Below, piece by piece: positions 35,737 to 44,217 of a DNA stretch of 64,000 bases. Source of the stretch: a bacterium. Its GTDB lineage: Bacteria; Bdellovibrionota_C; UBA2361; RFPC01. The notes below the pieces were generated by a model. The model saw only the letters and a list, made by a program, of their open reading frames with translations. It was not told where the DNA came from and did no database searches. Every line of letters starts with the position of its first letter. Position 1 is the first letter of the stretch. The stretch spans positions 1 through 64,000 of the forward strand of contig JAUIBK010000019.1 in assembly GCA_030428205.1 (NCBI GenBank), in the 5' to 3' direction. The position numbers and the translations under genes are program-made.

Positions 35737-36060
35737 TTATATCTGTGTACGCATGACCTCTTGATAAGCTTGTACGATCTTTCCTCGAATCATGTTCATC
35801 ATCTGAAAAGCAATATCCGCTTTTTCAAGTGCAATCATCGCTTGGTGAGGAGTTACCCCAGGCTTACCGAGAACCATGTGTTCAATTTTCATATCTGCAT
35901 CTTTTTGCAGAGAATCCACCTCTTTGATGGCGTCAACGAGCACGTTTCCAAAGGAGTCCCCTTCACCTGATTGAGGTTGTGCTGTGCCATTTTGCACCTG
36001 CTCATATGCTTGTATCTTTTTAATCGGTGCAAAGTTGTTTGCTATCTTATCAATGGCCAT
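35737..36060 (-). CDS. fliE: flagellar hook-basal body complex protein FliE
   Basis: 107 residues. FliE joins the MS ring to the proximal rod. GDSFGNVLVDAIKEVDSLQKDAD and the C-terminal ALEKADIAFQMMNMIRGKIV match the family, and the position between flgC and fliF is canonical. Confidence 0.94.
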   Translation of the reverse strand: MAIDKIANNFAPIKKIQAYEQVQNGTAQPQSGEGDSFGNVLVDAIKEVDSLQKDADMKIEHMVLGKPGVTPHQAMIALEKADIAFQMMNMIRGKIVQAYQEVMRTQI

Positions 36061-36070
36061 TGGTTACTCC

Positions 36071-36499
36071 CTAAAATCGTATTGAAATTCTCGTTGCGTC
36101 TTGTGCCATCTTTCTTGCTGTTTGAAGCGCTGAAACATTCGCTTGGTAGAGGCGACTCGCTGACATAAGGTCGGTCATCGTGCTAACAACATTAATATTT
36201 GGATACGCTACGTATCCCTTATCATCTGCGTCAGGGTGACCAGGTTTAAACACAAGCTTTGGGTCCGAATTGTCAGCGACAACGGCCTGGACACTGGGAC
36301 GAGCAAGCGCCATGCGGTCCATAACATTTCCAAACTGACTATTCAGAGTCGTTGCAACCTGTACCACATCACGGCGCTTATATGGTCCCCCTTCAGGTGT
36401 ACGTGTTGTTTCTGCGTTAGCAACGTTAGATGCAAGGGTATTTACTCGCATACGCGCCGCACTTAATCCACTGGCAAGAACTTCGATAGCATTAAACAT
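36071..36499 (-). CDS. flgC: flagellar rod protein FlgC
   Basis: 142 residues. N-terminal rod signature ASGLSAARMRVNTLASNVANAETTRT, and C-terminal YPNINVVSTMTDLMSASRLYQANV. It lies 7 bases after flgB. Confidence 0.96.
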   Translation of the reverse strand: MFNAIEVLASGLSAARMRVNTLASNVANAETTRTPEGGPYKRRDVVQVATTLNSQFGNVMDRMALARPSVQAVVADNSDPKLVFKPGHPDADDKGYVAYPNINVVSTMTDLMSASRLYQANVSALQTARKMAQDATRISIRF

Positions 36500-36506
36500 A
36501 TTTCAC

Positions 36507-36953
36507 CTACCTCATTGCTTGTCTGATAGCCATTCGCATCATCTGGAGCTTCTTTCGAATCAAACTTGCTCCCTGACTGTACTTTCCACCATTGACCGCT
36601 AGTTTTCCCATTTGGATATCGAGGTCGACGTTGTTTCCATCTGGTTTCGTCATCCCGGAAAGATCTGCGACAAAATGGGATTTCCCTTGAGATTGGAGAT
36701 CGATGTGCTTCTCATGAGTCATCTTGATTGTTCCGTTGCGCCCTTGTTCAAACGCTTGCTCAAGCTCACCTGCAAAATTAAGATCGACAGCTCGGTATCC
36801 TGGTGTTTCGGCGTTGGCCACATTACTTGTTAGCGCCTCGCCTCGTTTCCAGTAGACATCGAGCGACTTGGTTATCGCTGGTACCGTCCGATCAAAAATC
36901 TTGTCTATCAGGTCACTCATGGTGTTCTCCTTATAGGGAAGGTTCCCCAACAA
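36507..36953 (-). CDS. flgB: flagellar rod protein FlgB
   Basis: 148 residues, first gene of the minus-strand flagellar run. It contains LTSNVANAETPGYRAVDLNF and the C-terminal QGASLIRKKLQMMRMAIRQAM region. The ATG at 36936 (MSDLIDK, 17 bases-range spacing from AGGAGAAC) is a better start than the first ATG, since the family begins just before the rod motif. Confidence 0.94.
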   Translation of the reverse strand: MLGNLPYKENTMSDLIDKIFDRTVPAITKSLDVYWKRGEALTSNVANAETPGYRAVDLNFAGELEQAFEQGRNGTIKMTHEKHIDLQSQGKSHFVADLSGMTKPDGNNVDLDIQMGKLAVNGGKYSQGASLIRKKLQMMRMAIRQAMR

Positions 36954-37141
36954 GTTGGAATTGCAAGGAGTGTGCTCGAAAGGAGAAGCAGACCGCAGCG
37001 AGTGATTTCAGTAAGTTATACTATTTCCATACGGTCAAACGTAGTATTTCGTCAAACCTATGACACCCTCTACGTGAGATACGTGACGTATCATTGGCGC
37101 TTTGGTCGGTAGGATGTATGCTTTTTGAGAGGTGTATGGGC

Positions 37142-37966
37142 ATGGATTTTTCAGCATTCTTATCACAGATTTTTTTTTCGCGAAGGACACGAAGAGCGCG
37201 AAGAAGTACCCCCTTCGCGTTCTTCGCGCTCTTCGCGTTATCTCTCTTTCCCTCTTCTTCCCTTGCCGAGACGACTCCCCACGATCGCATTCAAGCCGCC
37301 ATTCATTACTGGCGAGAGGACTCCTCACGCTCTGATGCGAGTATGATTATTCATCGACCGAGCTGGGAACGCACTATGCGTATGCATACGTGGACCAAGG
37401 GCCTCGACCACTCTTTGATACGATTTGTTGCCCCAAAAAAGGATGCTGGGAGCGCTTCTCTCAAAGTGAAGCAAGATATGTGGAGCTTTACTCCTAAGAT
37501 TAACCGCATCATTAAAATCCCTGGCAGCATGATGCATCAAAGCTGGATGGGCTCAGATTTTTCGTATAACGATCTCGCACGCGACGACGATCTCATTGAG
37601 CAATACACACACCGCTATCTCCCCGAAGAAACATCTCCTGAAGGAGACACGCTTTATGTCGTCGAATCAATCCCTCTCGATGATGCTCCTGTCGTTTGGG
37701 GGAAAGAAATCATTAAAGTACGCGAAGATAACATCATCATAGAGCACACCTTTTTCGATCAAGATATGACACCTATAAAACGTCTACGTACCGTCAAAAT
37801 TGCACCTCTTGGTGGAAAACTCTTTCCCGTGGAACTTCTTATGAAAAATCTTGAAAACGATGGAGAATGGACAAAGATTATCCATCATGAGGTAGCATTC
37901 GATCTCAATCTCTCATCAAATCTCTTTACTCTTTCTAATCTTCGAAACCCACGCGAAAGACAATGA
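37142..37966 (+). CDS. LolA-like periplasmic protein (PF17131 type), signal peptide made from a repeat
   Basis: 274 residues from ATG 37142 (GAGAGG 9 bases upstream). The mature part has HSLIRFVAPKKDAG, DMWSFTPKINRIIKIPGS and SWMGSDFSYNDL, the pattern of LolA-like proteins found with FtsX-type transporters; these are thought to carry lipid or lipoprotein across the periplasm. The N-terminus is unusual. The basic n-region (RRTRRARR) and the hydrophobic core (FAFFALFAL) are the two arms of a CGCGAAG palindrome read in one frame, before a normal SLA-E cleavage site. The stop overlaps the next gene (ATGA). Confidence 0.85.
   Translation: MDFSAFLSQIFFSRRTRRARRSTPFAFFALFALSLFPSSSLAETTPHDRIQAAIHYWREDSSRSDASMIIHRPSWERTMRMHTWTKGLDHSLIRFVAPKKDAGSASLKVKQDMWSFTPKINRIIKIPGSMMHQSWMGSDFSYNDLARDDDLIEQYTHRYLPEETSPEGDTLYVVESIPLDDAPVVWGKEIIKVREDNIIIEHTFFDQDMTPIKRLRTVKIAPLGGKLFPVELLMKNLENDGEWTKIIHHEVAFDLNLSSNLFTLSNLRNPRERQ
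37179..37237. repeat. CGCGAAG-rich palindrome inside a coding region (copy 4)
   Basis: Arms at 37179-37203 and 37213-37237, 25 bases each with 4 mismatches. It belongs to the family at 14079, 28992 and 30461, and is the only copy found within a gene. Read in the gene's frame, the left arm is Arg-rich and the right arm Phe/Ala/Leu-rich. Confidence 0.85.
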
Positions 37967-39207
37967 AACAATCTGCCGTGATCGCTTGGCGAAATATTTG
38001 GCGCAATAAACGCCGAACGCTCATTACAGGAGCAGCGATAGCCTTCTCGTCAGCTATTCTCATTTTTTTCATTGGACTTCAGCTCAGTTCCTACAGTGCT
38101 GCGATTCAAGCCACAACAAGTATCTTTCAGGGACATCTGCAAATCATGCTCCCTGCCTACAACGAAGAAGGTGAGATCCGAGACACCTTTCAACATGCCG
38201 AAACACTCAGAGAAAAGCTTCTTAGAGTCGATGGGATCTCAGACATCGCACCCCGGGCTGAAGGATTTGCCATTCTGTCTTCAGCCTCGCGCACCTTTGG
38301 CGCTAAGATACTCGGTGTCCTTCCGGAGCAGGAACGAAATCTCTCTACCATCCCCGGGCTTATGAAATCTGGCACATACCTCTCTTCGCCTACAGCTAAA
38401 GAGCTTGTACTGGGAAAAACGTTAGCAAGAAACCTTAAAGTCGAGGTTGGAGATGAGGTTACCTTACTCGGGCAAGGAAAAGATGGCTCTACAGCTGCAG
38501 CGCTTCTAACGGTAAAGGGTATCTTTGAGAGCGGTTCACTGGATCTCGATCGCGCTCTTCTAGAGATTCCCTTAGGAACATTTCGAGAAGTCTTTTCTCT
38601 TGGGCACTTACAAGACAACGAAGCACATCTCTTTGCTGCTCGAGTTAATCACATTATGCAAACCGAGAAGGTGGTAGATCGACTCAATCATAATTTCCGC
38701 TCAGCAGAAGCTGAACTTGAAGCATATACGTGGGATCAAATTACACCAGGACTTAAACAAGCTATTGAGCTTGATATGGCATCAGGCTGGCTCTTTTACC
38801 TCTCACTCATTGTGATCGTCGTTTTTGGAGTACTCAATACCTTCTTGATGTCTATTCTTGAGCGCACCAAGGAGTTCGGTATGCTTCTTGCTCTTGGCAT
38901 GAACCCAAAAAGTATAGTCTCGCTGATTTTACTTGAATGCGTTCTCCTGCTCTGTGTTGGAATTATCCCTGGAATAGCACTTGGAGCGGGCATTTTGTAC
39001 TACTTTCATATCTACGGGTTTTCCATCCCTGGAACGGAAGAAGCCATGAAGATGTGGAATCTCCCAAGCGCTATTCATCCTGAAATAACACTCCTCAATC
39101 TTTCACTGGGCCCTTCGATACTTTTCCTTCTTGCCGTAGTCCTTATTATCCCATTTGTTCTGCGTATTTTTAAACTTGAACCTCTTGAAGCGATGAGGGC
39201 TGTTTGA
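37963..39207 (+). CDS. FtsX/LolE-type ABC transporter permease 1
   Basis: 414 residues. N-terminal IAWRNIWRNKRRTL and first membrane segment (residues about 22-42), a large periplasmic domain, then three C-terminal membrane segments from about residue 275, with ERTKEFGMLLALGMNPK, the FtsX-domain hallmark that contacts the ATPase. It resembles LolC/E and MacB-type mechanotransmission permeases. It overlaps its neighbours by 4 and 1-3 bases. Confidence 0.92.
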   Translation: MKQSAVIAWRNIWRNKRRTLITGAAIAFSSAILIFFIGLQLSSYSAAIQATTSIFQGHLQIMLPAYNEEGEIRDTFQHAETLREKLLRVDGISDIAPRAEGFAILSSASRTFGAKILGVLPEQERNLSTIPGLMKSGTYLSSPTAKELVLGKTLARNLKVEVGDEVTLLGQGKDGSTAAALLTVKGIFESGSLDLDRALLEIPLGTFREVFSLGHLQDNEAHLFAARVNHIMQTEKVVDRLNHNFRSAEAELEAYTWDQITPGLKQAIELDMASGWLFYLSLIVIVVFGVLNTFLMSILERTKEFGMLLALGMNPKSIVSLILLECVLLLCVGIIPGIALGAGILYYFHIYGFSIPGTEEAMKMWNLPSAIHPEITLLNLSLGPSILFLLAVVLIIPFVLRIFKLEPLEAMRAV

Positions 39208-40448
39208 TGGGAGTTCTTGCTGCGTTACCACTTCTCTCTCGGCTGGCTTTTCGTAATATTTTACGAAATCGGAAACGCTCCTTCCTGACACTTCTGGCGG
39301 TATCTGTAGGAATTGGGAGCTCTATTCTTCTTGCCGCCCTTGCACGTGGTATGGGAGAGCAGATTACGCGAGATGCTATTTACGGCATGACTGGTCATAT
39401 TCAGGTGCGCCATGCCTCTTTTACCGACGATCCTTCAATCGAGCACCGCTTTGTTTCTGATGAAGAGAGTTTCGAGAGTCTCATGCAACACCCCTTGGTT
39501 GAGCATGCTGCACAGCGAATACGTGTACCAGCGGTTATCATGAGCGAGCGAGAGTCACGGGGAATAACTCTCTTTGGAATCAGCCCTCAAAGTGAAAAAG
39601 ATTTTTCGCTTGCTGGAATCAATCCAAACAGGGGCAGAGCCCTTCAAGACTCCTCGGATAACGGGCTGTTTATAGGAGAAAAACTACTCGAAAAGCTTAA
39701 AACGAAACTCGGGCGGAGAGTCGTTCTCACAACTCAAGATAAAGATAATAATATTTCGGATCGAGGGTTTCGTATTGTTGGAGTTTTTGACGCCGAGCTT
39801 GATTCAACAGAACTCAGTTACGTCTTTACGAGTCTCCAATCAGCTCAAACACTCACGCACACTCCCAGAGAAATAAGCGAAATATCTATCCTGACCCCAT
39901 CCCTCGATATTCCAAACTCCTTCATTACCTTTACTCAAAAACTGTACCCCAATCAGCGCATAACTACTTGGAAAGACATTGAACCACTCATCGTAACACT
40001 CGTGACTATTCAAAACGGCTTTCTCCTCTTTTGGTTTCTTATCGTTATCATTGCTATTGGCCTAGGTCTGATGAACTCCCTCTTTATGAGTATCTACGAG
40101 CGTGCGCGTGAACTCGGATTGATGCAAGCACTTGGCATGAAGCCAGGAGCTATCGTCTTGCAAACAGTTCTTGAATCATTCTATCTCTTACTGATCGGCT
40201 CACTCCTCGGCATTGCTCTCGGGGTGTGGGGCGTTCATCTCCTTGCAAACGGAATTGACATCTCCGCATTTGCCGAAGGGGCTTCAATAGCGGGTATAAG
40301 CACCATGATATACCCCGCTCTCTTTGTCGCTGACATTGCTATGCTCACCGTTATGCTCTTAGTGCTCGGCGTTCTTGGCAGCTTTTATCCTGCTTGGCAC
40401 TCCTCTCATGAGCACTCATTGACACTTATTCATCGAGGTATGACATGA
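39207..40448 (+). CDS. FtsX/LolE-type ABC transporter permease 2
   Basis: 413 residues from ATG 39207, which shares bases with the previous stop (TGATG). Same layout as permease 1: RLAFRNILRNRKRSFLTLLAV at the N-terminus, a periplasmic domain, and ERARELGLMQALGMKPG followed by three membrane segments. The two permeases are paralogues and presumably form a LolCE-like heterodimer. Confidence 0.92.
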   Translation: MGVLAALPLLSRLAFRNILRNRKRSFLTLLAVSVGIGSSILLAALARGMGEQITRDAIYGMTGHIQVRHASFTDDPSIEHRFVSDEESFESLMQHPLVEHAAQRIRVPAVIMSERESRGITLFGISPQSEKDFSLAGINPNRGRALQDSSDNGLFIGEKLLEKLKTKLGRRVVLTTQDKDNNISDRGFRIVGVFDAELDSTELSYVFTSLQSAQTLTHTPREISEISILTPSLDIPNSFITFTQKLYPNQRITTWKDIEPLIVTLVTIQNGFLLFWFLIVIIAIGLGLMNSLFMSIYERARELGLMQALGMKPGAIVLQTVLESFYLLLIGSLLGIALGVWGVHLLANGIDISAFAEGASIAGISTMIYPALFVADIAMLTVMLLVLGVLGSFYPAWHSSHEHSLTLIHRGMT

Positions 40449-41140
40449 TAGGTCAAATTGAACTTCAAGATGTAACCCGTACCTATACGCAAGGCGAAGA
40501 AACTATCCATGCTCTTCACCATGCTACACTTACCCTAGAGCCTGGTGAATTTACAACATTTTATGGACCTTCTGGTTCTGGGAAATCAACAGCTCTCAAT
40601 ATCATAGGCGGACTTGATCTCCCAAGCTCCGGAAAAGTTCTTGTAGGAGACGCTTCACTCACTGAGATGACTCGTAGTGAACGTGCTGATTTTAGGCTTC
40701 ATCATATCGGCTTTGTTTTTCAGGCATACAATCTCATCCCTGTACTCAGCGCAATCGAAAATGTTGAATTTATTATGCAGCTTCAAGGTATTACTGGGGA
40801 TGAACGAAAAGAACGGGCAGCTTCTGTCCTCAAACAGGTCGGACTGTCAGGAATGGAACTCCGCAGACCCGGAGAACTCTCAGGTGGACAACAACAACGG
40901 GTAGCCGTTGCTCGCGCTATTGCAAGTAATCCAGAACTTGTACTCGCCGATGAGCCAACAGCAAATCTTGATTCCACAACGTCAGAAGCTTTGATTGAGC
41001 TTATGCTTGAGCTCAACGAAACGTATAAGAGCACTTTCATCTTTTCAACTCACGATCCCCTTGTGATGAAAAGTGCTCACCGGCTTATTGAGCTTAAAGA
41101 CGGACAAATTATCTCAGACTCGAACAAAGAGGTAGCATGA
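40445..41140 (+). CDS. LolD/MacB-type ABC transporter ATPase
   Basis: 231 residues. Walker A GPSGSGKST, signature LSGGQQQRVAVARAIA, Walker B LVLADEPTANLDS and the switch His in STHDP are all intact. It matches the LolD/MacB/FtsE group, which energises FtsX-type permeases by mechanotransmission. It overlaps both neighbours by 4 bases (ATGA). Confidence 0.95.
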   Translation: MIGQIELQDVTRTYTQGEETIHALHHATLTLEPGEFTTFYGPSGSGKSTALNIIGGLDLPSSGKVLVGDASLTEMTRSERADFRLHHIGFVFQAYNLIPVLSAIENVEFIMQLQGITGDERKERAASVLKQVGLSGMELRRPGELSGGQQQRVAVARAIASNPELVLADEPTANLDSTTSEALIELMLELNETYKSTFIFSTHDPLVMKSAHRLIELKDGQIISDSNKEVA

Positions 41141-42378
41141 GAATCGTCTTCATTCTCGTTCTCCTGCATTGCTCGCAAACCCTCGCCCAAGAAGTGACAT
41201 TTTCCGGACACGCCAAATACCAACCCTCAGTTTCGTTTGTAAAAAACAACAGCGTAGAACGTTTTCTTGGCGACTCAACTCTTCACTCTCAAGAACTCGA
41301 TCTCAGAAGTAATCTCCAACTTAGTAACGGCCCACTTACAGCCGACATCCAAGGAGAAATTTTAGGACTCGGTGGTACGACCTATTCTACTCTTCAAAAA
41401 CAAACCATGCTGCTCCAGCAAGAGCTCTCTCCCCTTCCTACCGATTCCACTCGGTTGTTTGACCTGACGACCGAAGCACTTGATGATAGCGACTTTGTTG
41501 CCGTTGCTCGACTCGATCGACTTTCATTGCGCTATACTACTGAACAGTTCGTATTTAAAGCTGGCCGCCAAGCAGTAAGCCTTGGCAATGGGCTTGTATT
41601 TCATACGCTGGATCTCTTCACCCCGTTTTCTCCAGTTGCTATCGATAAAGATTATAAAACTGGAGTTGACTTGCTTTACTCTCAGTACCTCTTTGAAGAT
41701 GGGAGTGATCTAGAAGCTATTGTTGTACCAAGGCGCTCTCTTGATACTGGAAATATCGATCACGAGGAATCTTCCTATGCACTCCACTACCGCACATTTC
41801 TCCCAAACATAGGTGCTCAACTCAGTGCACTTGCCACCCAGCACTATAATGAATGGAACTTCGGGGCAGGTCTCACGTTCAATCTCGGAGAAGCTCTGTG
41901 GCGTACCGACATTCTCTCTACTCGCACAAAGAACGACGAAACAGCTCTCTCCCTTGTCACAAATATCGACCGTTCTTGGGTTCTTGCAGGAAAAAATGTT
42001 TATGCCTTCATTGAGTATTATCGAAATGGACTAGGAAGAAGTCACCGAGACTATTTTTTCGACGAAAGCGAGCTTACGAGCAAAGTCTTACGCGGTGAAC
42101 TCTTTGTTTTCGGGCGTGATTTTGTTTCTACGGGTATTCAAGTTGAATGGGCTCCCCGTTGGACCATGTTTCTCAACCAAATCTTTCATGCCAACGATGG
42201 TTCAGGCTATACACAAATTCGCTCAGAACACGACCTGTTCCAAGATGTCCTTCTCATGGCGGGCGCTAATATTCCGTGGGGAAGAACGGGGACAGAATTT
42301 GGAGGTATTGAAGTGGGGCCAGAGCTCTACCAGCGGCCTTCGTTATCTCTTTATTTAAGAATTGCTCTCTATTATTAG
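41137..42378 (+). CDS. outer-membrane beta-barrel protein of the ABC/LolA-like operon
   Basis: 413 residues. Signal peptide MRIVFILVLLHCSQTLAQ, then alternating hydrophobic/polar strands throughout (for example FVFKAGRQAVSLGNGL, SSYALHYRTFL), ending in LYLRIALYY, a terminal aromatic as recognised by the Bam machinery. I do not recognise a narrower family. Its 4-base overlap with the ATPase gene ties it to the transporter, so it may be the outer-membrane end point or cargo of the system. Confidence 0.8.
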   Translation: MRIVFILVLLHCSQTLAQEVTFSGHAKYQPSVSFVKNNSVERFLGDSTLHSQELDLRSNLQLSNGPLTADIQGEILGLGGTTYSTLQKQTMLLQQELSPLPTDSTRLFDLTTEALDDSDFVAVARLDRLSLRYTTEQFVFKAGRQAVSLGNGLVFHTLDLFTPFSPVAIDKDYKTGVDLLYSQYLFEDGSDLEAIVVPRRSLDTGNIDHEESSYALHYRTFLPNIGAQLSALATQHYNEWNFGAGLTFNLGEALWRTDILSTRTKNDETALSLVTNIDRSWVLAGKNVYAFIEYYRNGLGRSHRDYFFDESELTSKVLRGELFVFGRDFVSTGIQVEWAPRWTMFLNQIFHANDGSGYTQIRSEHDLFQDVLLMAGANIPWGRTGTEFGGIEVGPELYQRPSLSLYLRIALYY

Positions 42379-42686
42379 CAAAGCCTTATCTTCTCCGTAT
42401 TCTCTCTTGCTCCACCTTGCTTTCGATCTTGGCCTGGTCAAGTTGGTTCACTTGAGACGAAGGCTGACACCAAGAATAAGACCAAAACCAAGATATAGAC
42501 TAAGACAGAAATTAAGGCCGGGGCTGAGGAGTGAAACGCTCGAGTTCTTCATCTTTGCCTCATACTTCGCCACCGCCTTGGCCTATATCTTGGTTTTGGT
42601 CTTATTCTTGGTCTCAGCCTTTACTATCTACTCAAATCAAATGCACAGCAAGTAGTAGTGAATGAGATTAGATAATCACAGCTAAA
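42379..42686. repeat. 308 bp gap dominated by a long inverted repeat
   Basis: Arms 42460-42497 and 42584-42621 (38 bases, one mismatch) read AAGGCTGACACCAAGAATAA... and its complement, with an 86-base loop. The arms have an AAG-ACC rhythm. The gap separates convergent genes. A 97-codon open frame across it is low-complexity translation of the repeat and is not called. Confidence 0.8.
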
Positions 42687-43478
42687 TCATTGAGCCATTG
42701 GAAGCTCAAGCTGCCCCTCGGAGAAACCAAGATCCCTCACGATACCATCAAGCATCTCTATCAGCTCATCAGGCCAACTACTCATCTCAGAGCGGACAGA
42801 AGAGATACTGTCGAGAAGAATTTCACAGGTAAGGTAGTGGGGATCCTCGCCGCGATAGATCCGAACAACACGGCTGCCCAAATCCCATTTAAAACGGGTT
42901 ACGTACGCATCAGCTTGAACTGCCGCAGCACAGTAAGAGGCAGAGATAAAATCATCACCACTGGCAACAAAAGAAGACTCAATATCGGCTCTCTTTAAAA
43001 ACTCTTGGCTTGCTACGACCATTCGCATCGCGGAGAGCCCGAGTCGCTGGACAGCGTATTGGTGCGATTTATTTCGAAAATCAGGCTGAGCAACTCCAAA
43101 ACGGCGAGCGAATGAGCCACGCAGAACTTTATCAAGCTCAATCCCCTTCCAACTCATCTTCCAGATCTGCTCAGGGGTCTTAGAGAGCACGGTGCGCTTT
43201 GTTTCTTGAACGATCTCAGGGGTGAGATACTCCGAGAGACGAATGGGCTCGAGCGACCCCCACTCTGCAAGAGCACGTTGCTCTCCCGAACACTCCAAGC
43301 AGGAAGAGAGCGTACGCTTCCAGTTTTGGAGACCGTCTCGATCACACAAGGAAAATACACCATTACACTGAAGTTGATGAACCTTGGTGTGTGACTCCTT
43401 AAGGTAGTTTGCCAAAAGGTACATCACTCCACTTTCCTGACTGAGTCCGCCGTACGGCGCTAATAAAGCAATCGTCAT
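42687..43478 (-). CDS. unknown protein with C-x6-C...C-x2-C motif
   Basis: 263 residues from ATG 43478 (MTIALLAPYGG), 7 bases after the upstream stop; longer in-frame starts lie inside the previous gene. The N-terminus looks like a Rossmann/GT-B first strand and glycine loop. Cysteines at 38, 45, 60 and 63 (QCNGVFSLC, SSCLEC) could bind metal. SGDDFISASY and KWDLGSRVVRIY follow. I cannot name the family with confidence; a glycosyltransferase-like N-terminal half is possible. It is last of a three-gene set. Confidence 0.7.
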   Translation of the reverse strand: MTIALLAPYGGLSQESGVMYLLANYLKESHTKVHQLQCNGVFSLCDRDGLQNWKRTLSSCLECSGEQRALAEWGSLEPIRLSEYLTPEIVQETKRTVLSKTPEQIWKMSWKGIELDKVLRGSFARRFGVAQPDFRNKSHQYAVQRLGLSAMRMVVASQEFLKRADIESSFVASGDDFISASYCAAAVQADAYVTRFKWDLGSRVVRIYRGEDPHYLTCEILLDSISSVRSEMSSWPDELIEMLDGIVRDLGFSEGQLELPMAQ

Positions 43479-43485
43479 AAGCCCC

Positions 43486-44217
43486 TCACACCGCAACAAC
43501 CGACACCGGAAGCTTCGTTGTCGCATCACGGTACATCATAAAACAAGCCGACCCCGCCGGCATTTCCTCCCCGAGCGAGAGCGAAGCCGCTCGGGTGTTT
43601 CCCCAACTCTGCTCAAATGGATCCGTTGGAGACTCTTCAATCTCTTTCTGTAATGGGAACTCTTCAACAGTCCACGGCGAAAGACGCTCACTTCGAGCCG
43701 CTTTAACCTCTGACGCCTCCCCTCCTTCTTCCTGGGGCCACGCAAGCGATGCCTCAAAAACACTTTCAGCACCATTAACAACAACAAGTGAGGACTTATG
43801 AAACTGGTCATCAAAGCCAATCAGTGGACCATCAACAGTGACAGCCTCTTTTCCCCCTTCAAGTTGCTTGGGGTGAAAACGCACCGAGTGAGAGCGCGAA
43901 GCTATCTCAACAACACAATCAGACGGAGAGAGATCGATACGGGGCTGAATAGTAGAGAGCGTAATATGGAGCCCCATCATGCCGCTCACACCATCACGCA
44001 AAAAAGGAAACACATCTTCAAGCCGCACCCCATCTGGCTGACTTAAACGCAGACCTTCAAGCGATTGAGTCTTGGCACACTCTCCCTGACTAAAGAGAGT
44101 GAACTTGCACACTGCAGGGTAAGGAGCTGTTACCGTCCCCGAAGACGGAAAAAAATGTACAATGGTACGAGCTAAAGAGTTTGCAACACAAAAAGTAGCC
44201 CAAGTAATCGACTGCAT
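43486..44217 (-). CDS. unknown protein, middle gene of three-gene cluster
   Basis: 243 residues, ATG directly after the stop of the previous gene. No signal peptide or membrane segment. Mostly beta-like pattern with many Ser, Glu and Val, an acidic linker (WPQEEGGEASEV), and conserved-looking ends. Not recognised. The tight packing with genes at both sides argues that the three products work together. Confidence 0.65.
   Translation of the reverse strand: MQSITWATFCVANSLARTIVHFFPSSGTVTAPYPAVCKFTLFSQGECAKTQSLEGLRLSQPDGVRLEDVFPFLRDGVSGMMGLHITLSTIQPRIDLSPSDCVVEIASRSHSVRFHPKQLEGGKEAVTVDGPLIGFDDQFHKSSLVVVNGAESVFEASLAWPQEEGGEASEVKAARSERLSPWTVEEFPLQKEIEESPTDPFEQSWGNTRAASLSLGEEMPAGSACFMMYRDATTKLPVSVVAV

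Noticed and set aside
37021-37328. Minus-strand frames rich in NAKSAKNAKG-like sequence
   Set aside because: Typical spurious translation of CGCGAAG repeats; opposite the LolA-like gene.
42362-42655. 97-codon open frame over the long inverted repeat
   Set aside because: Low-complexity translation of the repeat arms, overlapping the end of the barrel gene, without ribosome site.
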